From positions 1 through 35,841 of the forward strand of contig JAENWA010000103.1 in the NCBI GenBank assembly GCA_016650295.1: DNA of 35,841 bases, given 5' to 3'. The DNA is from Desulfuromonadales bacterium. GTDB lineage: Bacteria > Desulfobacterota > Desulfuromonadia > Geobacterales > Pseudopelobacteraceae. Position numbers and translations under genes: made by a program. Below the pieces are notes generated by a model. It was not told the DNA's origin, did not search any database, and saw only the letters and a list, made by a program, of their open reading frames with translations. The stretch's first letter is position 1, and the number at the start of each line of letters is the position of its first letter. Positions 1 to 8,412 of this stretch are shown here, in pieces.

Positions 1-20
1 GCCATGCTGGGCGCACACGG

Positions 21-58
21 AATACAGGGGCTTACAATCTCTTGTAAACCCCTGTATT
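21..58. repeat. long imperfect inverted repeat beside tRNA-Leu
   Basis: Two arms of 17 bases (21-37 and 42-58) are complementary except for one C/A mismatch and are separated by TCTC. The repeat begins three bases past the encoded CCA of the minus-strand tRNA-Leu. A hairpin here could end the ihfB/tRNA transcript, but no clear T-run follows it on the minus strand. On the plus strand TATTTATT follows, so it could also stop transcription arriving from outside the window. The 3' end of tRNA-Leu is a common integrase target, so an attachment-site role is possible but unsupported. Confidence 0.55.
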
Positions 59-61
59 TAT

Positions 62-148
62 TGGTGCCCGGAGCCGGACTCGAACCGGCATACCATTGCT
101 GGCGAGGGATTTTAAGTCCCTTGTGTCTACCAGTTCCACCATTCGGGC
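62..148 (-). tRNA. tRNA-Leu (anticodon UAA)
   Basis: The minus strand folds as an 87-nt class II tRNA with an encoded CCA end. The T-arm is GCCGG-TTCGAGT-CCGGC, the anticodon loop is CTTAAAA (anticodon TAA, reads UUA), and a long variable arm follows, as expected for leucine. The acceptor stem pairs G1-C72 to G5-C68, then has an A6/C67 mismatch before A7-T66. The 5' end lies 25 bases downstream of the ihfB stop, so it may be cotranscribed with that operon and released by processing. Confidence 0.93.
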
Positions 149-173
149 CTGGCCCGCACAGACCGCTTGCAGG

Positions 174-455
174 TTACTGGCAGTTAACCCGTTCTTTGAG
201 TTCTTTACCGGTTTTGAAGAAGGGGGTCTTCTTGGACGGAATCCGCACGACCTCGCCACTCTTGGGGTTACGGGCTTCACGGCCGCTCCGCTCCCGGATG
301 GTGAAGCTGCCGAATCCGCGGATCTCGACCTTGTCACCGCTTCTCAACGCATCTTCGATGGAATCGAAAACGGTGTTAACCAGCATCTCGGAGACCTTCA
401 TGTTCAACATGCCGTGTGTCTGTACTACTTTTTCGATAAGCTCGCTCTTGGTCAT
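174..455 (-). CDS. ihfB: integration host factor beta subunit (HU/IHF family)
   Basis: A 93-aa nucleoid-associated DNA-bending protein, the usual length for the family. It starts MTKSELIEKV, has the conserved GDKVEIRGFGSF stretch near residues 40-51, and the DNA-binding arm signature RxxRxARNPKSGE around residues 55-67, with a family-typical lysine-rich PSKKTPFFKTGKELK tail. The in-frame ATG five codons upstream is rejected because a strong AGGAGG lies between it and the chosen ATG at 455. It follows rpsA by 21 bases, the common rpsA-ihfB arrangement. It would pair with an IhfA subunit encoded elsewhere. Beta rather than HU is inferred mainly from this context. Confidence 0.92.
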   Translation of the reverse strand: MTKSELIEKVVQTHGMLNMKVSEMLVNTVFDSIEDALRSGDKVEIRGFGSFTIRERSGREARNPKSGEVVRIPSKKTPFFKTGKELKERVNCQ

Positions 456-476
456 TGTAGCCTCCTGCAATATAGC

Positions 477-2213
477 TTAGTTAGTATTCTTGTTTTCGAT
501 TTCAATTTTCATCAGGTCGCCCAGGTTGGAGGTTGCCTCACCCTGCGAGCCCATGTAGTGCGCAAATTCCGCCTTCTCCACGGCTGCGTGCATCGATTTG
601 ATGGAGAGTGATATCCTCCGCTCGCGCGAATCGCAGCTGAGTACGACCGCTTCGAGGGAATCGCCGACAGCCGCAAATTCCTTGGCTGAAGCGACCTTTT
701 CACGGGAAAGCTCGGAGACATGGATCAGGCCTTCAATGCCCTCCTCCAGTTCCACGAACACGCCGAAGTCGGTCAGCGAGGTAACCTTGCCGGTTACAAT
801 TTTTCCTGGGCGGTATGTATCGGGGGCCAGGCTCCATGGATCGGGCTCCAGCTGTTTGATGCCCAGCGACAGGCGCTCGTTTTCAATATCAACCTTCAGC
901 ACAACCGCATGAACCAGCTGGCCTTTGGCATAGACATCACCGGGATGTTTGATGCGTTTTGTCCAGGAGATATCCGAGACATGCACCAGTCCGTCGATGC
1001 CCTCTTCAATGCCGATGAACATGCCGAAGTCGGTCATGTTTTTGATCTGACCTTCGATCTTCGTGCCGACCGGATAGCGATCGGAAATCGTGGCCCAGGG
1101 ATTATCGGATATCTGTTTGAGGCCCAGGGAAATCTTGCGGTTGCCAAGGTCAATACCGAGCACGACCGCTTCAACCTCTTCACCGACGGTGAGGATATCA
1201 GAGGCGCGACGAACCCGTTTGGTCCATGACATCTCGGAGACATGAATCAGGCCTTCCACACCCGCTTCCAGTTCAACAAAGGCGCCGTACTCCATCAGGC
1301 TGACAACCTTGCCCTTGATACGGGTCTGCACCGGATAGCGGGCAGGCACATCGATCCAGGGATCAGGCAGGGTCTGCTTGACTCCCAGGGAGATCTTGCC
1401 TTTGGTGCGATCGAACTTGAGCACCTTGGCCGTGATCGGCTGACCCGGTTTGAGCAAGTCGGCCGGTTTGCCGACTCTTCCCCAAGACAGGTCAGAAACG
1501 TGCAGAAGACCGTCAACACCGCCCAGATCAACAAAGGCGCCGTAATCGGTGACGTTTTTGACAACGCCTTCGACTATCTGTCCTTCTTCAATTTTTTCCA
1601 GGGTAACATCACGCTGGGAGGAACGTTCTTCTTCAAGAATCGCACGACGGGAAAGGACAATGTTATCGCGCTTCTGGTTGAGCTTGATGACCTTGAAATT
1701 GCCCTTGAAACCGATGTAGCTGTCGGCATCGGATGAGGGACGGATATCAACCTGTGATGCGGGCAGGAAGGCCTGCAGACCGATATCGACGGTATAACCG
1801 CCATTGACGCGGGCGGTGATGGTGCCTTCGATGATGCCGCCCTCCTGGCCGGCGTCGCCGATTTTCTCCCAGGCTGCCAGGTAGTCGGCTTTGCGTTTGG
1901 AAAGGATATAGCCCTTTTTGCCGTCTTCACGGGTCATGAGCACCTTGATGCGATCACCGATCTTGACATTCATTTCGCCGTTGGCGTCGCGGAACTCGGC
2001 GGCGTTAACATGCCCTTCCGACTTGAGACCGATATCAACGAGTACGGTTTCCTGGTCAATACGAGCAACAGTTCCCTCTATGATTTTATCTTTCTCCGGC
2101 CTCTCTTTGAGGCTCTCAGTGTAGAGATCTGCAAATTCGTTGCTCTGCTGCTCGGTATCCAAATCATCATGTTCACCGTTGTCTGCAGCATCGAGCCGTT
2201 TGAAATCAACCAT
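477..2213 (-). CDS. rpsA: 30S ribosomal protein S1
   Basis: A 578-aa mRNA-binding ribosomal protein that helps the 30S subunit recruit structured messages. Six S1 (OB-fold) repeats can be read at about residues 43-108, 127-190, 211-280, 297-366, 384-454 and 471-540. Repeats 3-6 carry the signature D[YF]G.FV.L..G..GL.HVS. The first 40 residues are acidic and replace the S2-binding segment of E. coli S1. The ATG at 2213 follows an AGGGGG ribosome site. It lies between ispH (91 bases upstream) and ihfB. The 91-base leader has a small hairpin and may hold an extra promoter, since S1 is needed in large amounts. Confidence 0.97.
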   Translation of the reverse strand: MVDFKRLDAADNGEHDDLDTEQQSNEFADLYTESLKERPEKDKIIEGTVARIDQETVLVDIGLKSEGHVNAAEFRDANGEMNVKIGDRIKVLMTREDGKKGYILSKRKADYLAAWEKIGDAGQEGGIIEGTITARVNGGYTVDIGLQAFLPASQVDIRPSSDADSYIGFKGNFKVIKLNQKRDNIVLSRRAILEEERSSQRDVTLEKIEEGQIVEGVVKNVTDYGAFVDLGGVDGLLHVSDLSWGRVGKPADLLKPGQPITAKVLKFDRTKGKISLGVKQTLPDPWIDVPARYPVQTRIKGKVVSLMEYGAFVELEAGVEGLIHVSEMSWTKRVRRASDILTVGEEVEAVVLGIDLGNRKISLGLKQISDNPWATISDRYPVGTKIEGQIKNMTDFGMFIGIEEGIDGLVHVSDISWTKRIKHPGDVYAKGQLVHAVVLKVDIENERLSLGIKQLEPDPWSLAPDTYRPGKIVTGKVTSLTDFGVFVELEEGIEGLIHVSELSREKVASAKEFAAVGDSLEAVVLSCDSRERRISLSIKSMHAAVEKAEFAHYMGSQGEATSNLGDLMKIEIENKNTN

Positions 2214-2250
2214 TAAACCATACCCCCTGGACGTTTTCTTTTACTGTGTT

Positions 2251-2265
2251 CGCGATGGTGTCGCG
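2251..2265 (-). promoter_or_regulatory. small hairpin in the rpsA leader
   Basis: CGCGA-TGGTG-TCGCG forms a 5-bp GC hairpin in the 91-base gap between ispH and rpsA, about 40 bases before the rpsA ATG. Ribosomal-protein leaders often carry autoregulatory structures, but this one is short and its role is speculative. Confidence 0.25.
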
Positions 2266-2304
2266 TATCAAGCGTGGTACTGTATCACAATCATATAAAA
2301 TATT

Positions 2305-3147
2305 TCAATCGCTTTTATTAAGTTCATCAATTCTTGCCACAACCTCGTCGATGATCCATTTGGGAGTCGAGGCCCCGGCCGTCACCCCGACCCGCTCTAC
2401 CCCCTCAAACCATGACGGATCAATCTCTGCCGCGGTTTCTATATGGTGGGTGCGCGGCTGAATTTCCACGCAAACCTCCGCCAGACGCCGCGTGTTGGCG
2501 CTGTTAAAGCCGCCCACTACCAGCATGCAGTCTACCTGGCAGGCCAGTTCCTTGGCCTCTTCCTGACGCACTGCCGTTGCATCGCAAATGGTATTGAAGA
2601 CCCGGATTTCACCCCCGCGCAGGAGGCATTCCGAAACAACATTCTTGAGGTTTTCGAAGGACTGGGTGGTCTGGGCCACCACACCGATCTTGTTCATCTT
2701 GGGGAGTTTCTTGACCTCATCCCCCGACCCCACCACAAAAACCTTGTCGCCACCATAGGAAACGATGCCCTGTACCTCGGGATGGTCGGCATCACCCACC
2801 ACGACCACGCCGTAGCCCGATTCGGAAAGGCTTTTGACGTGTTCCTGGGCCTTTTTGACAAACGGACAGGTGGCGTCGACGATCTCCAGTTTTTTCTGCA
2901 TGGCCTCATTAATCTCGCCCGAAGCCACACCATGTGAACGGATGATGATGGTGCCGCTCTCCATGCTGTTCAGGTCTTTAAGTACCTTGACCCCCATCTC
3001 CTCAAGCTTGTTAACCACCTGGGGAGAATGGATGATCGGCCCGAGGGTATAGGTTTTCTTGTCTATCGCGGCGGCTTCAAAGGCCATCTGGGTGGCGCGC
3101 TTGACGCCGAAACAGAACCCGGCCCGTTTTGCGAGTATTACTTTCAT
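2305..3147 (-). CDS. ispH: 4-hydroxy-3-methylbut-2-enyl diphosphate reductase
   Basis: A 280-aa iron-sulfur enzyme that makes IPP and DMAPP from HMBPP, the last step of the MEP isoprenoid pathway. The three cluster ligands are visible: Cys12 (RAGFCFGVKRA), Cys94 (DATCPFV) and Cys188 (NTICDAT). The substrate-binding histidines fall in GPIIHSPQ (His40), RSHG (His72) and DADHPEVQG (His122). The ending STPKWIIDEVV is family-typical. The ATG at 3147 is preferred over an upstream in-frame ATG because it overlaps the cmk stop as ATGA and places MKVILAKRAG at the N-terminus, as in homologues. No strong ribosome site is seen, which fits translational coupling to cmk. Confidence 0.96.
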   Translation of the reverse strand: MKVILAKRAGFCFGVKRATQMAFEAAAIDKKTYTLGPIIHSPQVVNKLEEMGVKVLKDLNSMESGTIIIRSHGVASGEINEAMQKKLEIVDATCPFVKKAQEHVKSLSESGYGVVVVGDADHPEVQGIVSYGGDKVFVVGSGDEVKKLPKMNKIGVVAQTTQSFENLKNVVSECLLRGGEIRVFNTICDATAVRQEEAKELACQVDCMLVVGGFNSANTRRLAEVCVEIQPRTHHIETAAEIDPSWFEGVERVGVTAGASTPKWIIDEVVARIDELNKSD

Positions 3148-3857
3148 TGGCTCAATTCCCGTTGTGTAATGGTTTTTCGACAAACAGTCAGCATGATATC
3201 GAGCACCTCTTGGATCGACCTGCCGGACGAATCGACGGCAATCGCATCCCCGGCCATCCTGAGCGGCGCCAGGTCACGCTGCGAATCCTGCCGGTCACGA
3301 CTGATGACCGCCCGGACCGTATCCTCCAGGGTGACCTGTTCACCCTTTGCGACCAGTTCCAGGTAACGCCGCCGGCCGCGCTCTTCGGCACTGGCGGAAA
3401 GGAAGAATTTCACATCTGCATCCGGAAAGACAACCGTACCGATATCACGCCCCTCCAGTACCACGCCGCCTCGGGCGCCCATCCTGCGCTGGCTCTGCAG
3501 CATGGCTTCACGGACCGGCCCGAGGGTCGCGATGCGCGAGGTCAACTGTGACATCTCCGGGGTGCGGATCAGGTCCGTTACATCCTGTCCATTGGCAAAT
3601 ACCCGCAGAACACCGTCAGCCTGCTCCAGGCGGATATCCACATCCCGGCAGAATCGTTCCACAGCTTCGGTATCATCGGGATCGATGCCGGCCTGCTGCA
3701 GCAGACATGCCACCGCCCGGTACATCGCGCCGGTATCGATCTGCAGATACCCCAGACGCCCGGCCAAAAGCTTTGTCACGGTGCTCTTTCCGGCGCCCGA
3801 AGGGCCGTCCAGGGCGATCACCAGGCCATCTGCGCGTCCGTTGCCGGGGCTAGCCAC
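3144..3857 (-). CDS. cmk: cytidylate kinase
   Basis: A 237-aa kinase that phosphorylates CMP and dCMP with ATP. The Walker A loop GPSGAGKST lies near residues 18-26, followed by the family motif LGYLQIDTGAMYRAVA, the CMP-binding TSRIATLGPVREAM region, GGVVLEGRDIGTVVFPDADVKFFL, and the lid arginines ISRDRQDSQRDLAPL. The start taken is the GTG at 3857, which overlaps the aroA stop and has AAAAGG upstream. A second in-frame GTG twelve codons further in is possible. Its stop overlaps the ispH ATG. The position between aroA and ispH/rpsA is common in related genomes. Confidence 0.93.
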   Translation of the reverse strand: MASPGNGRADGLVIALDGPSGAGKSTVTKLLAGRLGYLQIDTGAMYRAVACLLQQAGIDPDDTEAVERFCRDVDIRLEQADGVLRVFANGQDVTDLIRTPEMSQLTSRIATLGPVREAMLQSQRRMGARGGVVLEGRDIGTVVFPDADVKFFLSASAEERGRRRYLELVAKGEQVTLEDTVRAVISRDRQDSQRDLAPLRMAGDAIAVDSSGRSIQEVLDIMLTVCRKTITQRELSQ

Positions 3858-5139
3858 GGGCAACCTTTTCCAGGAGCGGATAGAAGGTGGGGAACGAGGT
3901 GGAGACGCATTCCGTATCCGCAATGGTTATTCCGCCCGCTGACACCAGGGCCGCCACCGAAAGCGACATGGCGATACGATGGTCGCCGAAACTATTGACA
4001 GTCCCGCCCGAAAGACGCTCCACCCCGGTGACGGTCATGCCGTCATCGCACTCTTCGACCGGAACCCCCAACGCACGCAGATTGGTAGCCATGGCGGCGA
4101 TGCGGTCGGTCTCCTTGACCCTCAGTTCCTTCGCCTCACGGATGGTTGTAACGCCCTCGGCGCAGGCAGCCGCTACGCAGATGGCCGGGAATTCGTCGAT
4201 GGCCCTCGGCACGACACTACCGGCAATGGCGCATCCCTTGAGGTGTGATGAACGGACCAGAATGTCCGCCACCGGCTCGCCGGAGACTTCACGCTGGTCC
4301 TGCAAGGTGATGTCTCCGCCCATGGAGCGCAGGATATCGAGGGCGCCGGTGCGGGTCGGATTGACCCCCACGTTGCGGATCAGGAGTTCGGAACCGGGGG
4401 TAATCAGGGCCGCCACGATAAAAAAGGTGGCCGAAGAGATGTCACCGGGAACGATAATATCCTGCCCCTGCAGCTCAATGCCGCCCCTGACGGTCACACC
4501 GTTGTTGAAAACCTCCAGGGAGGCCCCGAACAGGCGGAACATGCGCTCGGAATGGTCGCGGGAAAGACTCGGTTCGCGCACGGAGGTCTCACCATCGGCG
4601 TACAAACCGGCCAGCATGATGGCCGACTTGATCTGGGCGCTGGAGACCGGTGTTTCGTAACCAATGGCGTTCAATGCGCCGCCACTGATAGCCAGCGGGG
4701 CCAGACTGCCCTGGTTGCGCCCCAGGATATGGGCACCCATGCGGGTAAGCGGCTCCACAACCCGTTTCATGGGGCGTTTGCGCAGATACTGGTCACCGGT
4801 CACAACCGAGAAAAACGACTGTCCGGCCAGCAGGCCGGTGATCAGCCGGATGGTGGTGCCGGAGTTGCCGCAATCAATGACATCGGTCGGCTCGGACAGG
4901 CCATGCAGCCCCTTGCCCTGGATCATTACAGTCTCTCCGTCGTCGGAGATATCTACACCCATGGCCCGGAAGGCGCCCATGGTGGCCATATTGTCACCTC
5001 CGCGCAGAAAGCCGCGTACGGAGGTGGTGCCGTTGGCAATAGCGCCCAGCATGATGGAACGATGCGATATGGATTTGTCGCCCGGGACCGTAATTTCGCC
5101 CTTGACGGATGCTGCCGGTTTGATGGTTATGGTTGTCAC
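3850..5139 (-). CDS. aroA: 3-phosphoshikimate 1-carboxyvinyltransferase (EPSP synthase)
   Basis: A 429-aa enzyme joining shikimate-3-phosphate and PEP, the sixth shikimate-pathway step. Motifs in order: PGDKSISHRS (Lys22), GNSGTTIRL (residues 91-99), LRKRPMKRVVEPL, SSAQIKSAIMLAGL, SRDHSERMFRLFG, NPTRTGALD, DEFPAICVAAA, ELRVKETDRIAAM and GDHRIAMSLSVAAL. The DHSERM, SAQ-K and NPTRT signatures resemble class II EPSP synthases (the Bacillus/CP4 type) more than the E. coli class I type. The start is the GTG at 5139 with TGGAG upstream; a long upstream extension lacks homology and overlaps tyrA. The tyrA stop lies 26 bases upstream, and the 3' end overlaps cmk. Confidence 0.96.
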   Translation of the reverse strand: MTTITIKPAASVKGEITVPGDKSISHRSIMLGAIANGTTSVRGFLRGGDNMATMGAFRAMGVDISDDGETVMIQGKGLHGLSEPTDVIDCGNSGTTIRLITGLLAGQSFFSVVTGDQYLRKRPMKRVVEPLTRMGAHILGRNQGSLAPLAISGGALNAIGYETPVSSAQIKSAIMLAGLYADGETSVREPSLSRDHSERMFRLFGASLEVFNNGVTVRGGIELQGQDIIVPGDISSATFFIVAALITPGSELLIRNVGVNPTRTGALDILRSMGGDITLQDQREVSGEPVADILVRSSHLKGCAIAGSVVPRAIDEFPAICVAAACAEGVTTIREAKELRVKETDRIAAMATNLRALGVPVEECDDGMTVTGVERLSGGTVNSFGDHRIAMSLSVAALVSAGGITIADTECVSTSFPTFYPLLEKVARG

Positions 5140-5165
5140 GGATACTCCAATAGGTTCAGGTGGTA

Positions 5166-6029
5166 TTAAACAATTCCGTCGCGGAACTGCTTGGCGGTGG
5201 TGAAAAACTCGTTCAGGCCGTCCGAATCGCCACGGTCGATGCGCTGCCGCAATTCGGCCAGGCTGGAAGAAAAACCATCGATGCTCTTCAGGAGTGCCTC
5301 CCGGTTCATCAGGGCGATGTCCCGCCACATGACTGGGTCTGATGAGGCGATGCGGGTAAAGTCACGAAAACCGCCGGCGGTGTAGGAGAGGACGTTCTCA
5401 CCCTCCACGTCGGCTGTGCCCACCGCATGCACCAGGGCGTAGGCCACGGCGTGAGGCAGGTGCGAGATCTCGGCGAAGATCCGGTCGTGATGTCCCGGCT
5501 CCATGATGCAGACATCGGCGCCGGTTAACCGCCAGAGGCGGGCGATCAGGTCCAGGGCTGCCTTATCGGTGCGTTCCGTTGGTGTCAGGATGCAGCGCTT
5601 GCCGTTGTAAAGGGTAGCGAACGAAGCGGCCGCCCCCGAGTGCTCGGTGCCGGCGATGGGGTGCCCGCCGACGAAGTGACAGCCGGACGGCATGAGCGCC
5701 TCGCATTCCCGGACAATGGCGGTCTTGACACTGCCGCCATCGGTGACGATGCAGCCGGGAGCCAGGGCCGGAGCGATTTCGGCCACTACGGCAGGAATTG
5801 AGCAGACCGGCACGGAAATGAACACCAGGTCCGCCCCCCGGACCCCTTCGAGAGAGTCCTGGGTAATCTCGTCGCAAATCCCCAGGGAAAGCGCATCCTC
5901 AAGATTGGCGCGGGATCTGCCGATGCCGACGACACTCTTCACGGCGCCCGCCTCGCGCAGGGCGCGGGCCAGGGAGCCTCCGATCAGCCCTACGCCGATG
6001 ATTGCCAACCGTTCGATCATTATAGTCAT
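5166..6029 (-). CDS. tyrA: prephenate dehydrogenase
   Basis: A 287-aa NAD(P)-dependent enzyme converting prephenate to 4-hydroxyphenylpyruvate for tyrosine. The Rossmann motif GVGLIGGS lies at residues 12-19. The signature GGHPIAGTEHSGAAA carries the catalytic histidine region, and FAEISHLPHAVAYAL and GGFRDFTRIASSDPVMWRDI follow. There is no fused chorismate mutase or C-terminal ACT domain, so feedback control by tyrosine, if any, lies elsewhere. The ATG at 6029 has GGAG eight bases upstream; a second ATG three codons in is less well placed. It follows pheA by 10 bases. Confidence 0.95.
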   Translation of the reverse strand: MTIMIERLAIIGVGLIGGSLARALREAGAVKSVVGIGRSRANLEDALSLGICDEITQDSLEGVRGADLVFISVPVCSIPAVVAEIAPALAPGCIVTDGGSVKTAIVRECEALMPSGCHFVGGHPIAGTEHSGAAASFATLYNGKRCILTPTERTDKAALDLIARLWRLTGADVCIMEPGHHDRIFAEISHLPHAVAYALVHAVGTADVEGENVLSYTAGGFRDFTRIASSDPVMWRDIALMNREALLKSIDGFSSSLAELRQRIDRGDSDGLNEFFTTAKQFRDGIV

Positions 6030-6039
6030 TGGGCCACTC

Positions 6040-7119
6040 CTACATTGACCGCGGATATGATCCGAGGATCTTGAGGAACTGGCAGCATTCCTTCAGTTCC
6101 TCCAGGGCTGCCGACACATCCGGGTCGGAACTATGGCCGAACAGGTCCAGGTAGAAGATATATTCCCAAGCCTTCTTCTTGTACGGCCGGGATTCGATCT
6201 TTGAAAGGTTGATGCAGCGTCTGGCAAAGGGTTCCAGCATGCGACAGAGTATCCCCGGTTCATCCTTGACCGAGAACATGACCGAGGTCTTGTCGTTGCC
6301 GGAACGTTCAATACCGGTACGTGAGATCACCAGGAAGCGGGTGAAGTTGTTGACCTGATCTTCGATCCGGCTGCGGACGGTCTTGAGGTCATACATCGAA
6401 CCGGCCAGTTCGCTGGCAATGGCCGCCGCGGAATAATCGTCGCTGACGATCTGGGCAGCAACAGCGGTTGAAGCCACATCCACCACCGGAATACCGGGCA
6501 GGTTTTCATCCAGCCATTGGCGGCACTGGGCCAGCGGCTGGGGATGTGAATAAACCTTCTTGATGTCCTCCAGTCGTCCGGTGCGGGAGAGCAGATCGTG
6601 ATGAACCTCCAGCAGGATCTCGGCGGTGATCTTGAGGCTGCTCTCCATGAACATGTCCAGGGTGTGGGAGATAACCCCTTCGGTGGAGTTTTCCACCGGC
6701 ACCACGCCGTAGAGCGCCTTGCCCTTCTCCACCTCTTCAAAGACCGCCGGGATCGATTTCTGCGGCACCAGCTCGGCCGACAGACCGAACTGCTGCATGG
6801 TGGCCAGGTGGCTGAAGGTGGCCTTGGGCCCCAGGAAGGCCACTTTCATGGGGGATTCCAGGGCCAGACAGGCGGATATGATCTCACGGTAGATGCTGCG
6901 CAGGGCGTCGTTGGGAAATGGACCGGGGTTGCTGTTCAGCAGGCGCTCATAGATCTGGCGCTCTCGGCCGGGGACGTGAAACTGCTGGTTGCTGCCGGAC
7001 TTCAGGCGGCCGACCTCCAACACGACCCGTGAGCGATCGTTGAGAAGTTCGACGATGCGGTCGTCGATACCGTCTATGGCACTGCGAAGCTCTTCGATTG
7101 TCGCCGTATTTTTCTTCAA
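6040..7119 (-). CDS. pheA: P-protein: chorismate mutase / prephenate dehydratase
   Basis: A bifunctional 359-aa enzyme of phenylalanine synthesis. Residues 1-85 form an AroQ chorismate mutase helix bundle (IEELRSAIDGIDDRIVELLNDRS). Prephenate dehydratase begins at MKVAFLGPKATFSHLA near residue 92, with GVVPVENSTEGVISHTLDMF. A C-terminal ACT domain for phenylalanine feedback holds the ESRP motif (LSKIESRPYKKKAWEY). The length matches the family. The best start is the TTG at 7119, preceded at close spacing by AGGTGAT; the open frame continues upstream through the promoter and lacks homology there. It is the first gene of the operon. Confidence 0.94.
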   Translation of the reverse strand: MKKNTATIEELRSAIDGIDDRIVELLNDRSRVVLEVGRLKSGSNQQFHVPGRERQIYERLLNSNPGPFPNDALRSIYREIISACLALESPMKVAFLGPKATFSHLATMQQFGLSAELVPQKSIPAVFEEVEKGKALYGVVPVENSTEGVISHTLDMFMESSLKITAEILLEVHHDLLSRTGRLEDIKKVYSHPQPLAQCRQWLDENLPGIPVVDVASTAVAAQIVSDDYSAAAIASELAGSMYDLKTVRSRIEDQVNNFTRFLVISRTGIERSGNDKTSVMFSVKDEPGILCRMLEPFARRCINLSKIESRPYKKKAWEYIFYLDLFGHSSDPDVSAALEELKECCQFLKILGSYPRSM

Positions 7120-7166
7120 GAGGATCACCTGGAGGATTGAATCTGTACCGTCTGAAATGGAAGGTT

Positions 7167-7195
7167 TATATACTGCAAAGGCGCCTGAATTGCAA
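7167..7195 (-). promoter_or_regulatory. sigma70-type promoter of the pheA-ihfB operon
   Basis: On the minus strand TTGCAA (7190-7195), a 17-base spacer and TATATA (7167-7172) make a good housekeeping promoter about 48 bases before the pheA TTG. The -35 box ends just past the stop of the upstream HD gene. No attenuator or leader peptide fits in the short leader. Confidence 0.65.
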
Positions 7196-7198
7196 GGA

Positions 7199-7759
7199 TT
7201 AGTTAATATCCAATCCCGCCCCGAACAGCTCCATCCAGCGTTCAAATATTTTAACTTTTTGATCGCCGAAACCGGCCAGCTTGCTGCGGACCCGTTCCGG
7301 CGACTTTTGATGCGTAATCCTGCCCGGATTCTTCGAATAGAACAGGTCGGCAAAACAGATGATCTGTTCATTGGTGGATTGGGGCGTCATGTCACGTTGC
7401 GGCAGGGGCAGATGTTGACTGATGATGTCGTCCACAGTCAGGCCGACGCCGATATGCCGCTCGCACACCAGGGCGTGCCGGGGCAACCCTTCGTTTTCGA
7501 GGATTTCCCGGCCGAGGATGCCGTGCATGATATAAGGAAATCCTGTCGTCAGCCCGATTTTGGGCAGACAGATGCGACTGACGCCGATATCGTGCAGCAG
7601 CGCGGCCTCCTCCACGAACTTGCACTCTGCATCAGGCAGCCCCAAACTGCGGCACACGTTCAGTGCAAGGTCTGCAACAACCCTGCCGTGGGCGGCAATG
7701 ACGGCCAGTGCTTCTCCCTGACAATACTTTTTCAGCAGTTCCAGCTCCCAGCGCGCCAT
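7199..7759 (-). CDS. HD-domain metal-dependent phosphohydrolase
   Basis: A 186-aa cytoplasmic protein of the HDIG-type phosphohydrolase superfamily. The metal ligands can be read as His24 (IAAHGRVVAD), His56-Asp57 (ALLHDIGV), His79 (YIMHGILGREIL) and His102 (CERHIGVGL), with a later Asp in CFADLFYSK. Substrates in this superfamily range from nucleotides to cyclic dinucleotides; nothing here decides which. It lacks the GYP motif, so it is not an HD-GYP c-di-GMP phosphodiesterase. The ATG at 7759 has AAGGGAG upstream; earlier in-frame codons run into the preceding terminator. It sits between the P460 terminator and the pheA promoter, and no clear promoter of its own is seen. Confidence 0.82.
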   Translation of the reverse strand: MARWELELLKKYCQGEALAVIAAHGRVVADLALNVCRSLGLPDAECKFVEEAALLHDIGVSRICLPKIGLTTGFPYIMHGILGREILENEGLPRHALVCERHIGVGLTVDDIISQHLPLPQRDMTPQSTNEQIICFADLFYSKNPGRITHQKSPERVRSKLAGFGDQKVKIFERWMELFGAGLDIN

Positions 7760-7810
7760 GCATAACTCCCTTGAAATCGGCAGACCAAATCGCTCAACAG
7801 CCACCGGCGC

Positions 7811-7843
7811 AAAAAAATGCCGGCATGAAACCATGCCGGCATT
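7811..7843 (-). terminator. intrinsic terminator of the P460 gene
   Basis: A perfect 12-bp stem (arms 7816-7827 and 7832-7843, AATGCCGGCATG type) with a 4-base loop is followed on the minus strand by seven T residues. It lies 23 bases past the P460 stop codon. Confidence 0.92.
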
Positions 7844-7866
7844 GTAGCAGCTGCAGATACATCAGA

Positions 7867-8331
7867 CTAGAGTTTGAAATCCTTGACCGTCGATATGACG
7901 AAATCACGTTGTCCGGCATCTTTCTGGTGGCAACCGAAACAGGTGCTGACGGGATCCAGACCGCTCGGTTTGCCGTCAGCGCCGTAACCGGCAAAAAGCC
8001 AGCCGCCGGTCTCTTTGTTACGCTTATCCTTTCGCATCATCACAACCATATTTTTGGGGCCGTCTGCTTCGGAACCGGCCTTGATATTGAAGTAATCAAC
8101 GACGATAGTGCTCCCCTCCGGGAACTTGCTGCCGGTCTTGTAACCCTGCAGCGCCTTCTTGTCGGCATATATATAGTGGATTCCGTAGAACAGGGAACTC
8201 TTGTCGGTCACGAGCTTGCGCTCGCTCTTCTTCCAGCCGGTATACCCCTTGGGCAGGGCCGGTGCGGCAGCGGCTGCAATCAGCGGAAATAGTACTGTGA
8301 CGATCAGGGATATAACAAGTAACTTCTTCAT
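7867..8331 (-). CDS. exported cytochrome P460-family protein
   Basis: A 154-aa secreted protein. An N-terminal signal peptide (MKKLLVISLIVTVLFPLIAA, cleavage near AAAAAPA) precedes a domain with GYTGWKKSERKLVTDKSSLFYG, FPEGSTIVVDYF and GGWLFAGYGADGKP, as in the cytochrome P460 fold. A single c-type haem site CFGCH is at residues 131-135. P460 relatives oxidise hydroxylamine or act in electron transfer or NO handling; the substrate cannot be told from this sequence, and the lysine crosslink of true P460 is not verified. The ATG at 8331 has AAGGAG upstream. It is a single-gene transcript with its own promoter and terminator. Confidence 0.85.
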   Translation of the reverse strand: MKKLLVISLIVTVLFPLIAAAAAPALPKGYTGWKKSERKLVTDKSSLFYGIHYIYADKKALQGYKTGSKFPEGSTIVVDYFNIKAGSEADGPKNMVVMMRKDKRNKETGGWLFAGYGADGKPSGLDPVSTCFGCHQKDAGQRDFVISTVKDFKL

Positions 8332-8365
8332 CAGTGCGTGTCTCCTTGAAATGAGTATGAGGCAC

Positions 8366-8395
8366 ACTATATCACATCCGTTTCCGGATTGTCAT
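8366..8395 (-). promoter_or_regulatory. promoter of the P460 gene
   Basis: On the minus strand ATGACA (8390-8395), an 18-base spacer and TATAGT (8366-8371) form a sigma70-like promoter; the alternative -35 TGACAA gives a 17-base spacer. The predicted start is about 28 bases before the ATG at 8331. Confidence 0.6.
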
Positions 8396-8412
8396 TAACA
8401 GCAAACGGTCTT

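Noticed and set aside
32-337. Minus-strand 101-aa open frame across tRNA-Leu and ihfB
   Set aside because: It overlaps the tRNA and reads ihfB in the wrong frame; no ribosome site or homology.
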